The notes: generated by a model from the letters alone, not told the origin. A stretch of 64,000 nt of DNA from Pohlia nutans (GCA_022496805.1 CM040099.1:20010031-20074030); one strand, 5' to 3'. Positions 21,069 to 33,174 are shown, counted from the stretch's first letter. Translations and numbers: made by a program.

Positions 21069-24000
21069 CTAAAATTCTAAACAAATGGATTTCTCGTATC
21101 TGTGCTTGAGAAGGTTGGGCATGCAGGCCACCTGAATCAACTCCGGAGGGCCACACAACAAGGCCAGAGACTCAGCACAACCCGGAGGAAGGTGCTCCTT
21201 CACCATGGCTTCACAGATGCGGCCCTTGCTGCACTGCCAATCCGCAGGCACATTGGCACCTGTGAGAGTGTAACACACCTTGAAGTTTCTGTGCTTGGCT
21301 TGCCACGCATCCAGCTCCCGCTTCAGCATGATGTCGTCGAAGTTCCGGTTGGAGTACAGCACGCTGATCTCCGTTTTGTCCTCCGGGTCGCTCACAATGG
21401 CCCGGATCACTTGGTACATGGGCGTGATGCCCGTGCCGCCGGCAAGCATGGCGATCTTCTTCACCGACTTGGGCTTGTTGCCGATGAGGAACTGGCCTTT
21501 GCCCTCGTACACGATGTGCCCCACTGGTCCCTTCACGTCGATGGTGTCGCCCAGTTTCAAGTTGTCCAGGTACTGCGAGAACAGCCCTCCCAGAGGAAAT
21601 TTGGAGTGCACGTTCTGGAAGTAGACTTTGATCACGAGCTCCACGTACCCCACGTCCTCGTCGTTGCTGGTCGGCGTGTACGCCCTCATACAAAACTTCC
21701 CGTTGATGGAGGCACTCAACAAAATGTGCTTCCCTACCGGCAGCCCCAGTACGTGATTCGGACTTTGCAGCGCAAATCTCAGCCTGCCCACAAAGAAAAT
21801 TAGCACACAATCTCAGCCAACAAAAACAAAAAAGTTGTATTCTACTTTAACATGATGTCTTCAGTTCATATTATTCGTTACCAATACCAACTGAAGTTCC
21901 TTTCAAAATCTCTCGCCCACGGGACAATAGATGTGAAAGGTAGCTACTCCTTGTCAAGGGAAAGTTGCAAATCTAGACGTTGTCAGAGAGGTCCCTGTTG
22001 GTTCAAAGTTGAGAGAGACTGATGCTCCAAAAGTAGACTTCTCTGAAGGTATCTTGTTCAAATTGCTATTCTGGAGGTAAAGAGGCCCATGTTGCATTAT
22101 GTCATGTTGTTATGAGTGCAGGCACACATGGGACAATGAATGTAGGCACACATGGGACAATGAATGTGAAAAAGCAAAGTAAGACATGTCAAGCTACTCC
22201 TTTCGCGGTCAAGGTAAAGTTGCAAATCTAGACATGAGCATAACGTTGTTAGAGAGGTCCTTTTTGGTTCAAAGTTGAGAGAGACTCATGCTTCAAATTG
22301 TTATTCTGGGGGTAAAGAGGCCCATGTTGCATTATGTCATGTTGTTATGAGTGCAGGCACACATGGGACAATAAATGTGAAAAAGAAACGTAACACATGT
22401 CAAGCTACTCCTGTCCCGGTCAAGGTAAAGTTGCAAATCTAGACATGAGCAGAACGTTGTTAGAGAGGTCCTTTTTGGTTCAAAGTTGAGAGAGACTCAT
22501 GCTTCAAATTGTTATTCTGGGGGTAAAGAGGCCCATGTTGCATTATCTCATGTTGTTATGAGTGCAGGCACACATGGAACAATAAATGTGAAAAAGAAAC
22601 ATCAAGCTACTCCTGTCCCGGTCAAGGTAAAGTTGCAAATCTAGACATGAGCAGAACGTTGTTAGAGAGGTCCATTTTGGTTTAAAGTTGAGAGAGACTC
22701 ATGCTCCAAAAGTAGCTTCTCTGTAGGTATCTTGTTCAAATTGTTTTTCTGGTTATGTTGTCATGCTGCATTATGTCATGTTATGAGTGCATGTTATGTA
22801 TATGTTATGTTATGTTGTTGTGTTACATTATGTGATGTTGTTATGAGTGCAGGCATATTTGCCATGTCAGGGCTGGTAAAGGAGGGGACATACCTCCGAA
22901 CATCATGGCTGAGTTCTTCCCTCTCGATCAAGGTGAAAGGAATGCGCTCCTTGGGATTGAGAGCCACAGGCTTTCCGGACGCGGAGAGAATTTCCACAGC
23001 GACGTCCTTGCCATGGTCAGCAGGGGCAGCGTCGAGGTCGTCTTTCGAAGCCACGAGGTCGCCGATGTAATACTCCTCCAACATGGCTTGGGCTTTGTTG
23101 GAGTGAATGGCGTCGAACTCCTCGGTGGAGTCCATGCCGCCATTGATGAGAATGCTGTCCGCCCCGCCGGGATGATCCTCCAGAAACGGCGTGCAGTCGT
23201 ACACTTTGTTGCGCACGATGATCCAGCATGAGTCTTCTTTCTGGTGTTTCCGCACCTCCGAGAGCTTGATCTGCCGGCTCGGCTTGGCCGCCACCGGAGC
23301 CACTTTCGCCGCCGGTGCCGCCTCCGGCGCTGCTACCGCCTTCACCATCCAGCCCCCTGTCTGGTTCCCCGGCCGCGTCGGATGCTCAAACGTCAAGTGC
23401 AGGCTGTTGTCTTCCGACTTGCTCATTCCTATCTTCACCCGGAACCACGAGTTGTTCATCATCCCCTGCAGAAAATCACCACGGGAAAAGGTACCATGAG
23501 TACACTACAGAACATTATTTTCAAGAACACCATCACAAGAATTGCAATGTGAGTACATAATGTCAAGTTTTGAGCCAACTGTGTCACTCTCTTATTCCCT
23601 TCATTAGTATAATGTTAAAATCTACAACCCATCTATTCAATGCATTACAGGCCAAAACGCTCTCATGCAGGAAAAGAAAAAGGGGGACACAGAATATTTT
23701 GTGTGTCGTCAAAGCAAGATTTGCATTATTGACAACTCATACATGTGACAGAGTTCGCATATTACTTTTTTGTTTTGCCGCGCAAAATCTCAAAGACACC
23801 CAAGAATGATGTTATGTGTGAGTACACATTTGAATGTTCAAGATTCAATAAAAGCACTTGACATAATTATGTTCTGAAGGCTTGAAGGTTAATATCTAGT
23901 CCATGGTAGAAAAAAGTGAGGTGAAATTGGTTTCTTACCATAACGTTCCAAATGAGGTGCTGAGGTTGAGTGTTCATGGCAGCGTCCCAGGCACGGACAG

Positions 24001-27000
24001 CAATCTCCTTGCATTTCAACAAATCCATCACGTCCACACCCAACTGCCAGAAGCACCAACACCAGTACTTGCCATACTTGGTGGGCTCCTCTGGATGCTT
24101 CAAATCACACAGCGTCCAAGACTTCCCATCGTCCAGCGACACTTCCACCCTTGTCACTTTCCGACCCCCACCTGCTCACATCAACACCATGTCAGAAACC
24201 CTAAAGCAATCTTGCTTGAACCCCTGATAATTCAAAAAAGCGAATAACAATCTTTCAAAACCCACAACCTTAAGTACGAATCCCTATCATTAGAAACCCC
24301 TCCCAGAAAACCTAAACCCTAACAATTGTAACGCCAGTTTCGAGGTTTTCTGGAGTACTGACCGCTGTAAGCATAGCCCTTGACGATGTACGGCTCCTGC
24401 AGAGTTGAGAAATTGACAGGAAGAGTCTCGCCGTGCGCCGGGGAAGTGGTAGCAGAGTTGATGTTCAACTGATTGATAATGTAATCAGGTCGATACCACC
24501 AACCTGTGAAAGCCCACAACACGTGCTGATTACAGTCTACCCGAAATTATTGTTTCAAGCAGCAGATCATTTCTGTGACAAATCCACCTTCAAGTTAGGG
24601 TTTCCCAACATGTCAAAATACAGAGTGGCAACTGTATGTGTAGAAACAAACGCTTGTGCAGTAAGTAGGAAAACATAACCTACCTTCAGCTTTTGCAGTT
24701 TCAGCGTCCACATGCGAAGGCAGCACACGATTGTCATGGAAATGATAATAGTTCCCGGATTCTTGTGAGGTCACCACAATTTTCTTGAGCCACTTCACCA
24801 TACGTCCGCCAATGTAACCCGGAATGATCAACCGGATGGGGTAGCCATGGTCCGGTTCCAAGTACGTGCCGTTCTGTTGATACGCAAGGATCACGTCTTC
24901 AGCTCTGTCCATTGCCGTGTTGATGGTGATGCTTGTCCCGTAAGTAGAGCCCCCGCCACCTGAACAAACGTCCCACTCACGATTAGGATTAATCACACCA
25001 CAAAACGGGCATCGGCTAGGATGTTCAAGGACCGGTGCTTGAATTCTTTTTATTTCACTGCCTCCATTAAACTTTACTAAATGCACTGTTTTTCAATTGT
25101 TTTATTTGTACATTAGAGTTAACCGAAAAGTCAGCTCAAAGAGGAAAGTTTTAGCAAACTCCTCTTGAACTCCTCTTGAACTCCTCTTGAACTCATATTT
25201 AGACCAGAAACTAGTTCATGATGAGTTGGGAGACAATCTTAAGCAAGCCACTGTCATTATTCTTCACACCTCGCAATGACTTCCACACCTCCTACCAAAG
25301 CTCCAAGCCCATGGTCCACAAGGGGACAAGTTATGACCCGACACTATTCAACCCAAGTATGGCTGAAAAGGGAGGTTAGATGGGCTTCTTTTCGGTTAAC
25401 TCTATTGTCTCACAAGTAGAGGGTTGAATACACTTTCAGTAGCTGCGATATAGATGTCTGATTTCGATTGCAAATATAACTAAGGATGAATTTAGAAGAA
25501 ATGCAGTAAAGCTCAAATGGGGTGAGTAGTCAGTTACCTGGGAGGATTTCAGCGCCTTCAAAACACACGTACAGGGCGCCTTGCTTACGAGAAAGGACGC
25601 CGCAATGACGCAGGACGTCGCAGAGATGCACTCCCTTCCAAATGGACGTGCTGACGGCCGCGGCGCCCCAGTTGAAGCCGATGGTCTGCTTCACCATATT
25701 CTCCTCCTTGCGGCGGTTGCCCGCGCACACGAGCGTCACGGGCAGCTCGTGCGCCGGAAACCGCAGAATGTCGTTCATGGTGAACGTCAAGGACCGCTTC
25801 ACCAGCCCCGACACGTCGATCCTCCAGTCGTCCCATGACCCGCGCGGCACCGCGCCGTGGTTGCGCACGTAGTGCAGCGCCGTCGGTGTCAAAAAACCCG
25901 CCTGAAAAAACACGCATTCCAACATCCAGCATTGGTTTCATATCACACCTATTTCTTCAATCTTCAAAGAATGAGTATGTGGGACTTTCTCCTAGAATTG
26001 TGGAGGACCCATTATGTGAATTTGATTGAGAACTTTCATTCTTCTTCAAAGGTGAAGAAAGGCGTGAAGCATAGCCTAGGGTGTCACACATTTTTTCTTC
26101 CCATTCTCGATCGAGAATGAGTATGTGGTACTTTCTCCTTGAATCGTGAAGGACTCATTCTCTGAAGATTGAGAACCTTCATTCTTCTCCTCTACAAGTG
26201 AAGAATGGGCGTGAAGAATAGGGGGTGTCACACCTTTTTTCTTCCCATTCTCAATCTTCACAGAATGAGTACGTGGTACTTTTCTCCTTGAATTGTGGAG
26301 GACTCGTTCTTTGAAGATTGAGAACCTTCATTCTTCTCCTTTAGAGGTGAAGAATGGGCGTGAAGATTGAGAAACTCAAAGCTATGAAGAAGATTAACAA
26401 GCCGTGTCCATTCCATTTTCACCTTGAATCGTGGAGGACTCATTCTCTGAAGATTGAGAACCTTCATTCTTCTCCTTCAAAGGTGAAGAATGGGCATGAA
26501 GATTGAGAAACTCAAAGCAGTAAAGAAGATTAACAAGCCGTGTCCATTCCATTTTCACCTTGAATCGTGGAGTCCTAACTCATTCTCTAAAGATTGAGAA
26601 CCTTCATTCTTCTCCTCTAGAGGTGAAGAATGGGCGTGAAAATTGAGAAACTCAAAGCTGTGAAGAAGATTAACAAGCCGTGTCCATTCTCATTCATCGC
26701 ACCTTCTTCGCGAAGAATGACCACGATTGGCTCCACGTTTCTCTCCCAAGGCTCTCAATCTCCTCAAAGAATCAAGGTATGACAAACAAACTAGCAAATC
26801 TGAAACACCATATTGGTTATATTGGCCAATCCCTGTAACTTGTAACACTAGAAAATAACAAGGATTGGCTAATGTAACCAATATGGCGTTGTAGTTTCAA
26901 AGGGGAAGAAGCAAGTGTAAAATTATTACCTCCATTAAGGACGAGAGAGGGGGCTCGCAGTTGAAGGGGTGGCGACCGGTGAGGCGGACGAGGTCGGGGT

Positions 27001-27259
27001 GACGAGGAATCCAGTCGTCCGACGTACCGACGTCGCGGTCGTCGATTTGCGTGATCGGAATCACCGGCGCGTAATTCCACGACTTCTCGTCGTCGCCTGA
27101 CGAGGACGACTCGTCCTCCTCGTCGAATTCCGCCGTGTCGTGAAACCCATTCTTCCCGTTCACATCCATCTTCTGAGCCTTTCCGTTCATCAACTGTACA
27201 TTATTCAGATCCACTCCGCCGTAACTCGTCACGGAACTGTCCACAATCCGTCCCGTCAT
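21069..27259 (-). CDS. NIA: Assimilatory nitrate reductase (NAD(P)H), complete, 7 exons
   Basis: Exons (minus): 27259-26930, 25901-25538, 24959-24684, 24503-24363, 24171-23939, 23465-22894 and 21783-21069. They join in frame to 876 codons, typical length. All introns are GT-AG. The enzyme reduces nitrate to nitrite in the cytosol, the first step of nitrate assimilation. Domain order: acidic N-terminus (~40-65); Moco domain with [11 protein letters not shown], molybdenum-ligand Cys ~169; dimerisation domain to ~490; hinge 1; cytochrome b5 with heme histidines in DHPGG (~546) and DAIHS (~569); FAD domain with RAYT (~672); NADH domain with GGTGITP (~754) and CGPP (~849), ending in Phe. Hinge 1 (~489-515) is Ala/Pro-rich and lacks the RxxS-type 14-3-3 site of flowering-plant enzymes. 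The start is the first in-frame ATG; an upstream GCAG/GT at ~27320 suggests a spliced 5' leader. Confidence 0.96.
21930..22745. repeat. Tandem ~220-240-bp repeats in nitrate reductase intron 6
   Basis: About four copies of a unit carrying AAGTTGCAAATCTAGACATG, TTGTTAGAGAGGTCC, TTCAAAGTTGAGAGAGACTC, GGTAAAGAGGCCCATGTTGC and GCAGGCACACATGGGACAAT. Successive starts of the last word are near 22119, 22354 and 22566. The first and last copies are partial. They make up most of the 1.1-kb intron between exons 6 and 7. Confidence 0.85.
25115..25403. mobile_element. MITE, AGAGTTAACYGAAAAG family, in nitrate reductase intron 2
   Basis: 289 bp, ends AGAGTTAACCGAAAAG and CTTTTCGGTTAACTCT, flanked by ATT on both sides (25112-25114, 25404-25406). 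The interior matches the copy at 32742-33042 along its whole length (for example AGCAAACTCCTCTTGAACTC, GATGAGTTGGGAGACAATCT). This copy has an extra local triplication of CTCCTCTTGAA. Non-coding. Confidence 0.88.
25960..26700. repeat. Tandem ~135-150-bp repeats in nitrate reductase intron 1
   Basis: Five or more diverged copies of a unit with GAATGAGTA(T/C)GTGG, CCTTGAAT(C/T)GTGGAGGACT, GAAGATTGAGAACCTTCATT and GTGAAGAATGGGCGTGAAG. Later copies add CTCAAAGC and AAGATTAACAAGCCGTGTCC. A single related unit lies upstream of the gene at about 27770-27870. Confidence 0.85.
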
Positions 27260-27320
27260 GTCAAGTGGCCAAGCACGCTGCCAATGTGCTTCCACTCCGG
27301 ACCAAATTCCGTCACTACCT

Positions 27321-28797
27321 GCAACACCAATGTTTGATTGAAATTCAAAATTGCCTAATCATTTGAGGGGGAAATCAGAGAATATTTCTCCAGAGAATGC
27401 TTCAAAAAAATCCGGTTCATTCGAAAAAATGTAGGATCTGAGCTATGACGAGGTGACTATGACACAGTCACAGTCACTTCGTTCGTGTGAGCCCGAAGAA
27501 TCTCCACGTTACGATTCTTGACAACTTTCTAAATTTCCCTGAATAGCAAGTATCCACCTGTAGACGAATCACGATGCCTGCCCCCACTTCGACTTAGCTT
27601 AGCCTGCCAGTCTACATTCTCCCGCCCCCTTCACGCAAATAGAAACACCACTCTTCCTCTTCTTTCTTTTTTCGAAACAAACGAAACAGGATTTGATTGC
27701 AAACGAACCAAGAAACCGCCCCAGCCACGAAACACCTCACTCCAATTCATCACATTCTCTTTCTCACACCTCTTTTTCTTCCCATTCTCAATCTTCAGAG
27801 AATGTGAACACGAAACTATCTCCTTGAATTCTGGAGGAAACATTCTCTGAAGATTGAGAACTTACTTTGTAAAGAATATTGAGAAGCCTCATGGGAGTCA
27901 CAGCTTCTTCATTAAAAAAAGCTCCCACACTTCTCAATCAAAAGAAATCTGACACCTCCTTGCCACTATCAATCAATCTTAGAACTAATTCTTCGAACTG
28001 GAATCTCTTCGACTGAACCTACAGGAAACGATAAGCTACCGCTTTCTGATCCAACATGCCGCACCTCAGATCTACTCGAATTTCGAACATCACAATTAAT
28101 GCACTACATACGTAATGTTAGCTTCAAGCTTCAATCTACCACGTTCAGATTTATCCAAAAACCTTACAACAGAATGAATCAAACCCTCCTCTCCTCGACA
28201 CAATTGCCGAAACCCACTTACGTAAAAATAAATTTGATGACGGTAAACGTTAGCTGCAGACGTCGACCCCAGATCTACACGAGTTCGAAACAAGATTCTG
28301 CAGGTAGGCAGGGATGAGTGAGAGGAATTGAAAGTTTGAAACCAAGGGACGTACAGGTGGGAATAAAGAAATTGCGGAGGAAGAATGGTGTGATATACTA
28401 TTGAGGAGCGCTGACTAACTTAGTGCGAGGGTGGTAGCTGAGTTAGATGGGGCATATTCGAGAAGAGAATCAGCAAGTACGTGAATAAAAATGGCATGGG
28501 ATGGGATGGGATGGGATGGGAGTGAGGGAGGGGCAGTGAGTGAGATTGTAGTTTTTTGTTTGTGGCGGAGCGATGGTGGTCGTTTTGTGGCGAGGCGAGC
28601 AGCCACAGGGGAGGGAGGGAAGGGCAAGGGGGACCTTGGGAGGTTGTCGGCGACTGTGCGCCGCGGATGACTGCACCATGCACTGATGGCTCACTACTGC
28701 TGCACTGCACTGCACTGGGCGGGACTGGCGGGACTAATTCTGGTGGGGCTCCCTGCAGGAAGGGCACCTTTGCCTTCGCTAAGTTTGGGAACCCTAA
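27321..28797. other. Upstream region of nitrate reductase (promoter/leader)
   Basis: No protein-coding exon recognised. 27770-27870 carries a lone copy of the intron-1 repeat (CATTCTCTGAAGATTGAGAA). 28497-28520 is a short GGGAT array, and 28400-28800 is GC-rich for this window. An acceptor-like GTTGCAG just above the coding exon suggests a 5' UTR intron here, but no transcription start can be fixed. Confidence 0.4.
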
Positions 28798-29927
28798 GGG
28801 CATCCTCAGGGGCGGTTTAGAGCCTCTCCCCATGGGCCGCCCGTCCCCGCTCTTGCAGATAATAGACAACCGGTTCACTGTTCAACCTTCTCTGATTCTT
28901 CTCTAATAAAAGTGAGAGCGGGTCTCTAAAAGACAGCGGCCTTGGTTTGAGGAAGTGCCAAGCCCGTCCTATCGCTCTAGCACCCGTCCTCTAATCCAAA
29001 GCAGGAGCTAAAATTGGTTTATTCTCTCTGCAGAGAGTGGGCACGGGTGGCCCATGGGGACTCACCCTTACACTATGGACCAAGAGCCATGACCATGGAA
29101 TTCTAAAATCTGTGATTGGCCCAAAACGAGCTCTTGGTTCCATTTGGCTTTACACTACCTTGAAAAAAGGAGAATGACCACTAACTTTGAGGTTCCCAAA
29201 AATGCTAAAATTTCCCAAGTGGATAATGTTTTCATGGTCTCCTTGATTATAGTTGAGTCGAAGCAAATGGCTCGACTCAATTATAATCTAGGAGACCATG
29301 GGGCTCAAAATCGTTGATTGGCTAGTGTTCAATTATTTAAAGAGAAAGGAGGAAAAAGGGGAGGATAAAAGAGAGAATGATGAGCTTAAACTTGTCCCGG
29401 TCTAAATCCACTTTACACTACAAAGAGTGACCAAGTCATTTAAAATTGCATTTTTGATTTTTCATGGTCACGGCTCTTGACCAAGAGCCATGAGCATGAG
29501 AATGATTTAATGTTCTTGGTCATGGCTCTTGGTCCATAGTGTAAACCGCCCCTCAATCTTCACGGCAAGAAGGCCCGCCAATAGCACTTTCCCAGGGTGG
29601 AGCCTCCTACGTGACCCAATCCCGCCGTCAAAGGCTGCAGTAAGTTCACGGCCACTCCAAATGAATCTCATCAACCTGTATTTTTATCTGCTTTCCCGGA
29701 GCTGGAAACTCCACACTACATCAGGTCAACTGGCGCAGGAGCTGCAATCGAGGAGCGCACGAGCAACGGGTACGTCAATCGAGGAGCGCAGGATGAGGAT
29801 ACAAGAGCGCAATTGGGTTGGGGCCGCTTCAACGGCATTTTTTATTTTTTTTTCCATCCTGCTGCCAAAACAGACACGCCAAATGCGGGTGGCGTGCCAC
29901 CTTGTCGAGGCAAGATTGAGGATGCCC
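28798..29927. mobile_element. PIF/Harbinger-type element with nested MITE
   Basis: Left end GGGCATCCTCAGGGG and right end complementary to GGGCATCCTCAATCT (11 bp identical), flanked by TAA on both sides (28795-28797, 29928-29930), the TWA target duplication of PIF/Harbinger. No transposase. Another element (29065-29552) has inserted inside. Confidence 0.7.
29065..29552. mobile_element. MITE with TTACACTATGGACCAAGAGC ends
   Basis: 488 bp. The left end has TTACACTATGGACCAAGAGC continuing CATGACC; the right end is the inverted copy. TCA occurs on both sides (29062-29064, 29553-29555). The right terminus GGGGCGGTTTACACTATGG resembles the GGGCCGCTTCACACTATGG ends at 30794 and 40595, so the families are related. 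Nested in the 28798-29927 element. Confidence 0.75.
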
Positions 29928-29989
29928 TAACTTATTTGGGGGTTCTGTTGGCCCCGTCCTTTTTGAACTACAGTGCCCCTCTGTGAATT

Positions 29990-30240
29990 CCGCTTCCTTG
30001 CCCTGCCCCGCCATGCAGAATGATGCTTCGTCGTCCTTTTGTCCTTTCTATCCCAGCCTTCCAAGTACTTTCGTTCCGGCGCTTTTCACTCCCCAGACTG
30101 TGGCCCACGCTAATTCTCATAATTTACTTCACTGGAGTGGTTGTTTGGTACTAATGGGACCCGTGCCGTTGAGCACATTGAGCTTCGATTGTATCTTCGA
30201 CGGATTCCAGTGCGGAACGGTCGAGTGAGACAAACCTAAT
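29990..30240. repeat. Dispersed repeat, copy 1 (partner at 32060-32215)
   Basis: The stretch with GGGACCCGTGCCGTTGAGCA, CGACGGATTCCAG and GGTCGAGTGAGACAAACC near 30150-30235 recurs at 32078-32175. The minus strand of both reads LSHST followed by WNPS, but stops and an indel differ. I do not recognise a family. Confidence 0.6.
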
Positions 30241-30793
30241 TGTCATGTATAATAGATGGGTGATTAAATGTAACAGTTGTGCCTAACTGTTACAATTGTG
30301 CATTTTTCTAATACATTTGAGCTATCGGAAAGAGAGGTTTAGTGCCTGGGTTTGGCAAAAGGGAGGATCAACTCCTTCATGTGGAAGAGGTGTCGGAACT
30401 TAAAATAAAACACAAGCAACAAAGTTTCCAAGCATCAAAATTGGTGAGAAAAAAATTTTCACTCGCCTTTACCTGCGCACATTGCATGTTCAGCTGCCTC
30501 AATGATCTAATGATGAGTTGGCTAGCTCGGGAGATGAGGAAGAGAATTTGCATGAGCTTGCTTGCTTGACAACCACTCCAAAATTAACATAGTTGCAACA
30601 CCCATCAGACTGGGTTGAGTCTATGTCTTTAGCCTCGGAATAAATGGATTGGACTTTGCGTTTCTCAAATTTTGGGTGAATAGTGCACCCATTTCTCAAT
30701 AAAAAACAGGCTCACTTTACGGATAACTCCATTGCCATTGATTAAATGCCTAACTATTACCAATTCAAACCTAAAGGGAGAATACAATAGTTA

Positions 30794-31139
30794 GGGCCGC
30801 TTCACACTATGGTTATTGAAGTCAAGAGACCGCGGGATTGAATGGCCAAACTTGTTGAGAGTCTAAAGAAATGAACCAAAAATAGGCAATAAAATATAGT
30901 TTTGATTTTTTATGAAAACAATCAATGGTCTCTCACTCATAAAATTGGGTTTCTAGTCCTATTTGACCCAAACTTCCTTCTAGAGAAACTTGCCTTAGTC
31001 AAAAAATGATGCCATATAAGCATTTTGGAGCGCGACGGTCTTTGGATTTTGGCCTCTAATGTGAAGGGTCAAGAGACATAATTCTTGCTTTATTGCAATT
31101 TGATTAGTAGAAATCGACGGCCTCTTGATGAAGTGGCCC
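30794..31139. mobile_element. PIF/Harbinger MITE, GGGCCGCTTCACACTATGG family, copy 1
   Basis: 346 bp, left end GGGCCGCTTCACACTATGG, right end inverted GGGCCACTTCATCA, flanked by TTA (30791-30793, 31140-31142). An extra GCGGCCCTTA follows the right flank. Internally related to the 40595-40957 copy (AATCGACGGCCTCT, AAAATATAGTTTT). Confidence 0.8.
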
Positions 31140-31621
31140 TTAGCGGCCCTTAGAACAACTGGATGAAATGCTTAAATTACCCATTCAAACTCAAAAATAA
31201 TAATAGCATCAGAATGAAATACCCAAATTACTAAATCAAACTGAAAACCCTAAAAGAGGGTTATTATTGTTATTTTTGCAGTTAGAAAGAGATGGGGATA
31301 AGTACGGTAGTGTGAACGGGCCTGAACGGCCTGGCACCGCCCTGCCACTCACTGAGTTGATCTGCCGGCTCCGATTCCTATGGAATCTATTTCTGCCTGC
31401 TCACTGAGTGGCTGAATGCGTGAGTACGCGGCAGGCACTGAGATCCTCAAATCTGCCTATTTTTCACCTGCCTTCATTGACTTCCTGTGAACTCCGTCTT
31501 TATGTTTTTGTTTTTTTCTAATTTTTAATTGAGTGAAAATAACTAAATACTGGTTTTGGTTTGTTTTTAAATTAACAATTTTTTCTTTTATTTTTTGACA
31601 CAAACAAAGGGAGACCCTTTA

Positions 31622-31809
31622 GGGCGGACTTCCATGTGGGGTGGGTGATCGGTGATTAGCCCGCAGAAGAGGGGAGCTCCACCGAATTGGAACTCAGGAG
31701 TATAATTTTTCCTTGCACCGAAATGGGTGGAGTATCAGTGACTGTTGAGACCTCGTTTTTTGTCTTCTACTGCCTTCCACCGGACCGATCCTCACATGGA
31801 AGTCGGCCC
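31622..31809. mobile_element. PIF/Harbinger MITE, GGGCGGACTTCCATGTG family
   Basis: 188 bp, ends GGGCGGACTTCCATGTGGGG and inverted GGGCCGACTTCCATGTGAGG, flanked by TTA (31619-31621, 31810-31812). An internal phrase ACCGAAATGGGTGG recurs inverted near 34255 (CCACCCATTTCGGT). Confidence 0.82.
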
Positions 31810-32059
31810 TTATTGCGAGAGGAAGAAAAACAAGCGGCTAGTTGCGGAATCTCTGCCTTCGTATTTACCTTAGATTTCCTTTTACGGCTTTTTTTTTACT
31901 GTCTAGGCACGTGACTCCTGGTAACTCCTCAAAAACGAAGTGTCTTCGTAGTCTCTCCCCTGGAAGGGCAGAGACAATAAATTAACAATTTCATTCATAA
32001 CATTCAGTACCCTTCGTGCTCACTACCTTTCCTTCGTGCATCATCTTGGGACTCCACCT

Positions 32060-32215
32060 ATCTTGTTAGCTACTAGTGGGACCCGTGCCGTTGAGCACAT
32101 TGACAGCCACTTGTTTTTGAGCTTGGGTTGTCTCCTCGACGGATTCCAGCGCAGAATGGTCGAGTGAGACAAACCGTGCTGTATTGTATAATAGATTGAT
32201 TTGATCTTGTTGGGT
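32060..32215. repeat. Dispersed repeat, copy 2 (partner at 29990-30240)
   Basis: Shares GGGACCCGTGCCGTTGAGCA, CTCGACGGATTCCAG and GGTCGAGTGAGACAAACC with the 30 kb copy; contains about 15 extra bases in the middle. Confidence 0.6.
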
Positions 32216-32654
32216 GTGGAATACATTGCACCATTTACTGTGAGGCAAGGCAGAGCCAATACAAGCTATCGGATGTTATGTTTTTTAGCCCATGCACTGC
32301 TCACCTCCAAATAAGGCCATATTTTGCCAGGAAATAGCATTCAATATTCGAGAATAAGAGATTTTGTTATAGAACTTGACCTTAACATTGGGTGAGCAAG
32401 GTTTGGACGAGCATAGTTATTTCATTTATACAATATTATAAGGCTCACCATACTCGTTTCCAAATGAGGAAGGTGTGACCTCCAACTGGCTAAAGAATCT
32501 TATGTAGTTTTCAAGGTGCAATCTACAACTTGTAACAATGTTTCCTTTTGTCATTTACCAAGCCATGTATATATATTTTTTGAACTTATCAGATGTATGT
32601 AAATGAAGATTAACCCCTAAATGTCTTCACCCCTCTTGAAATTCGGCCCTTTAA

Positions 32655-33174
32655 CCCCTGAAGGACCAACCGGAACAATAGATATGTTAGTGTATATTTG
32701 GCATTTATTGTAAGTAAGAAATTTTAAATCAGGACCCCAATAGAGTTAACTGAAAAGTCAGCTGAAAGAGGAAAGTTTTAGCAAACTCCTCTTGAACTCA
32801 TATGGAAATATAAATAGACCAAAAACTAGTTCACGATGAGTTGGGAGACAATCTAAAGCAAGCCACTGTCATTCTTCTCCACACCTCCCAATGACTCCTA
32901 CACTTCCTACCAAAGCTCTAAGCCCATGGCCCACAAGGGGACAAGTTAGGACATGACACTATTCAACCCAAGTATAGCTCAAAAAAGTGGTTAGAAGTAG
33001 AGCAAAAAGGGAGGTACGATGCGCTTCTTTTCGGTTAACTCTAATAGCTCATTAGAACCACAACAACATGAACTTCAACTTTACTTTTGAATTTAGACCA
33101 TTAGAGATGAAAAACCATTCAAAAACACACTAATATATTATATCGGCCGGAACAGGCTGTCCGGACCTTCAAGG
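32655..33174. mobile_element. TTAA-flanked MITE (CCCCTGAAGGACC ends) with nested MITE
   Basis: TTAA at 32651-32654 and 33175-33178. Left end CCCCTGAAGGACCAACCGG, right end inverted CCTTGAAGGTCCGG. The 32742-33042 MITE sits inside and accounts for more than half its length. Confidence 0.65.
32742..33042. mobile_element. MITE, AGAGTTAACYGAAAAG family, copy 2
   Basis: 301 bp with ends AGAGTTAACTGAAAAG and CTTTTCGGTTAACTCT, flanked by AAT on both sides (32739-32741, 33043-33045). Same family as 25115-25403. A third, diverged copy probably ends at 40067 (TTTTCGGTTAACTCT followed by AAT). Confidence 0.88.

Noticed and set aside
21102..21803. Long open frames opposite nitrate reductase exon 7 (and opposite exons 2 and 6)
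   Set aside because: They are antisense shadows of GC-rich coding exons and show no independent family motif.
28415..28906. Gly/Pro/Ser-rich open frames upstream of nitrate reductase
   Set aside because: They reflect GC-rich simple sequence and the start of a PIF-type element; no conserved motif or splice logic.
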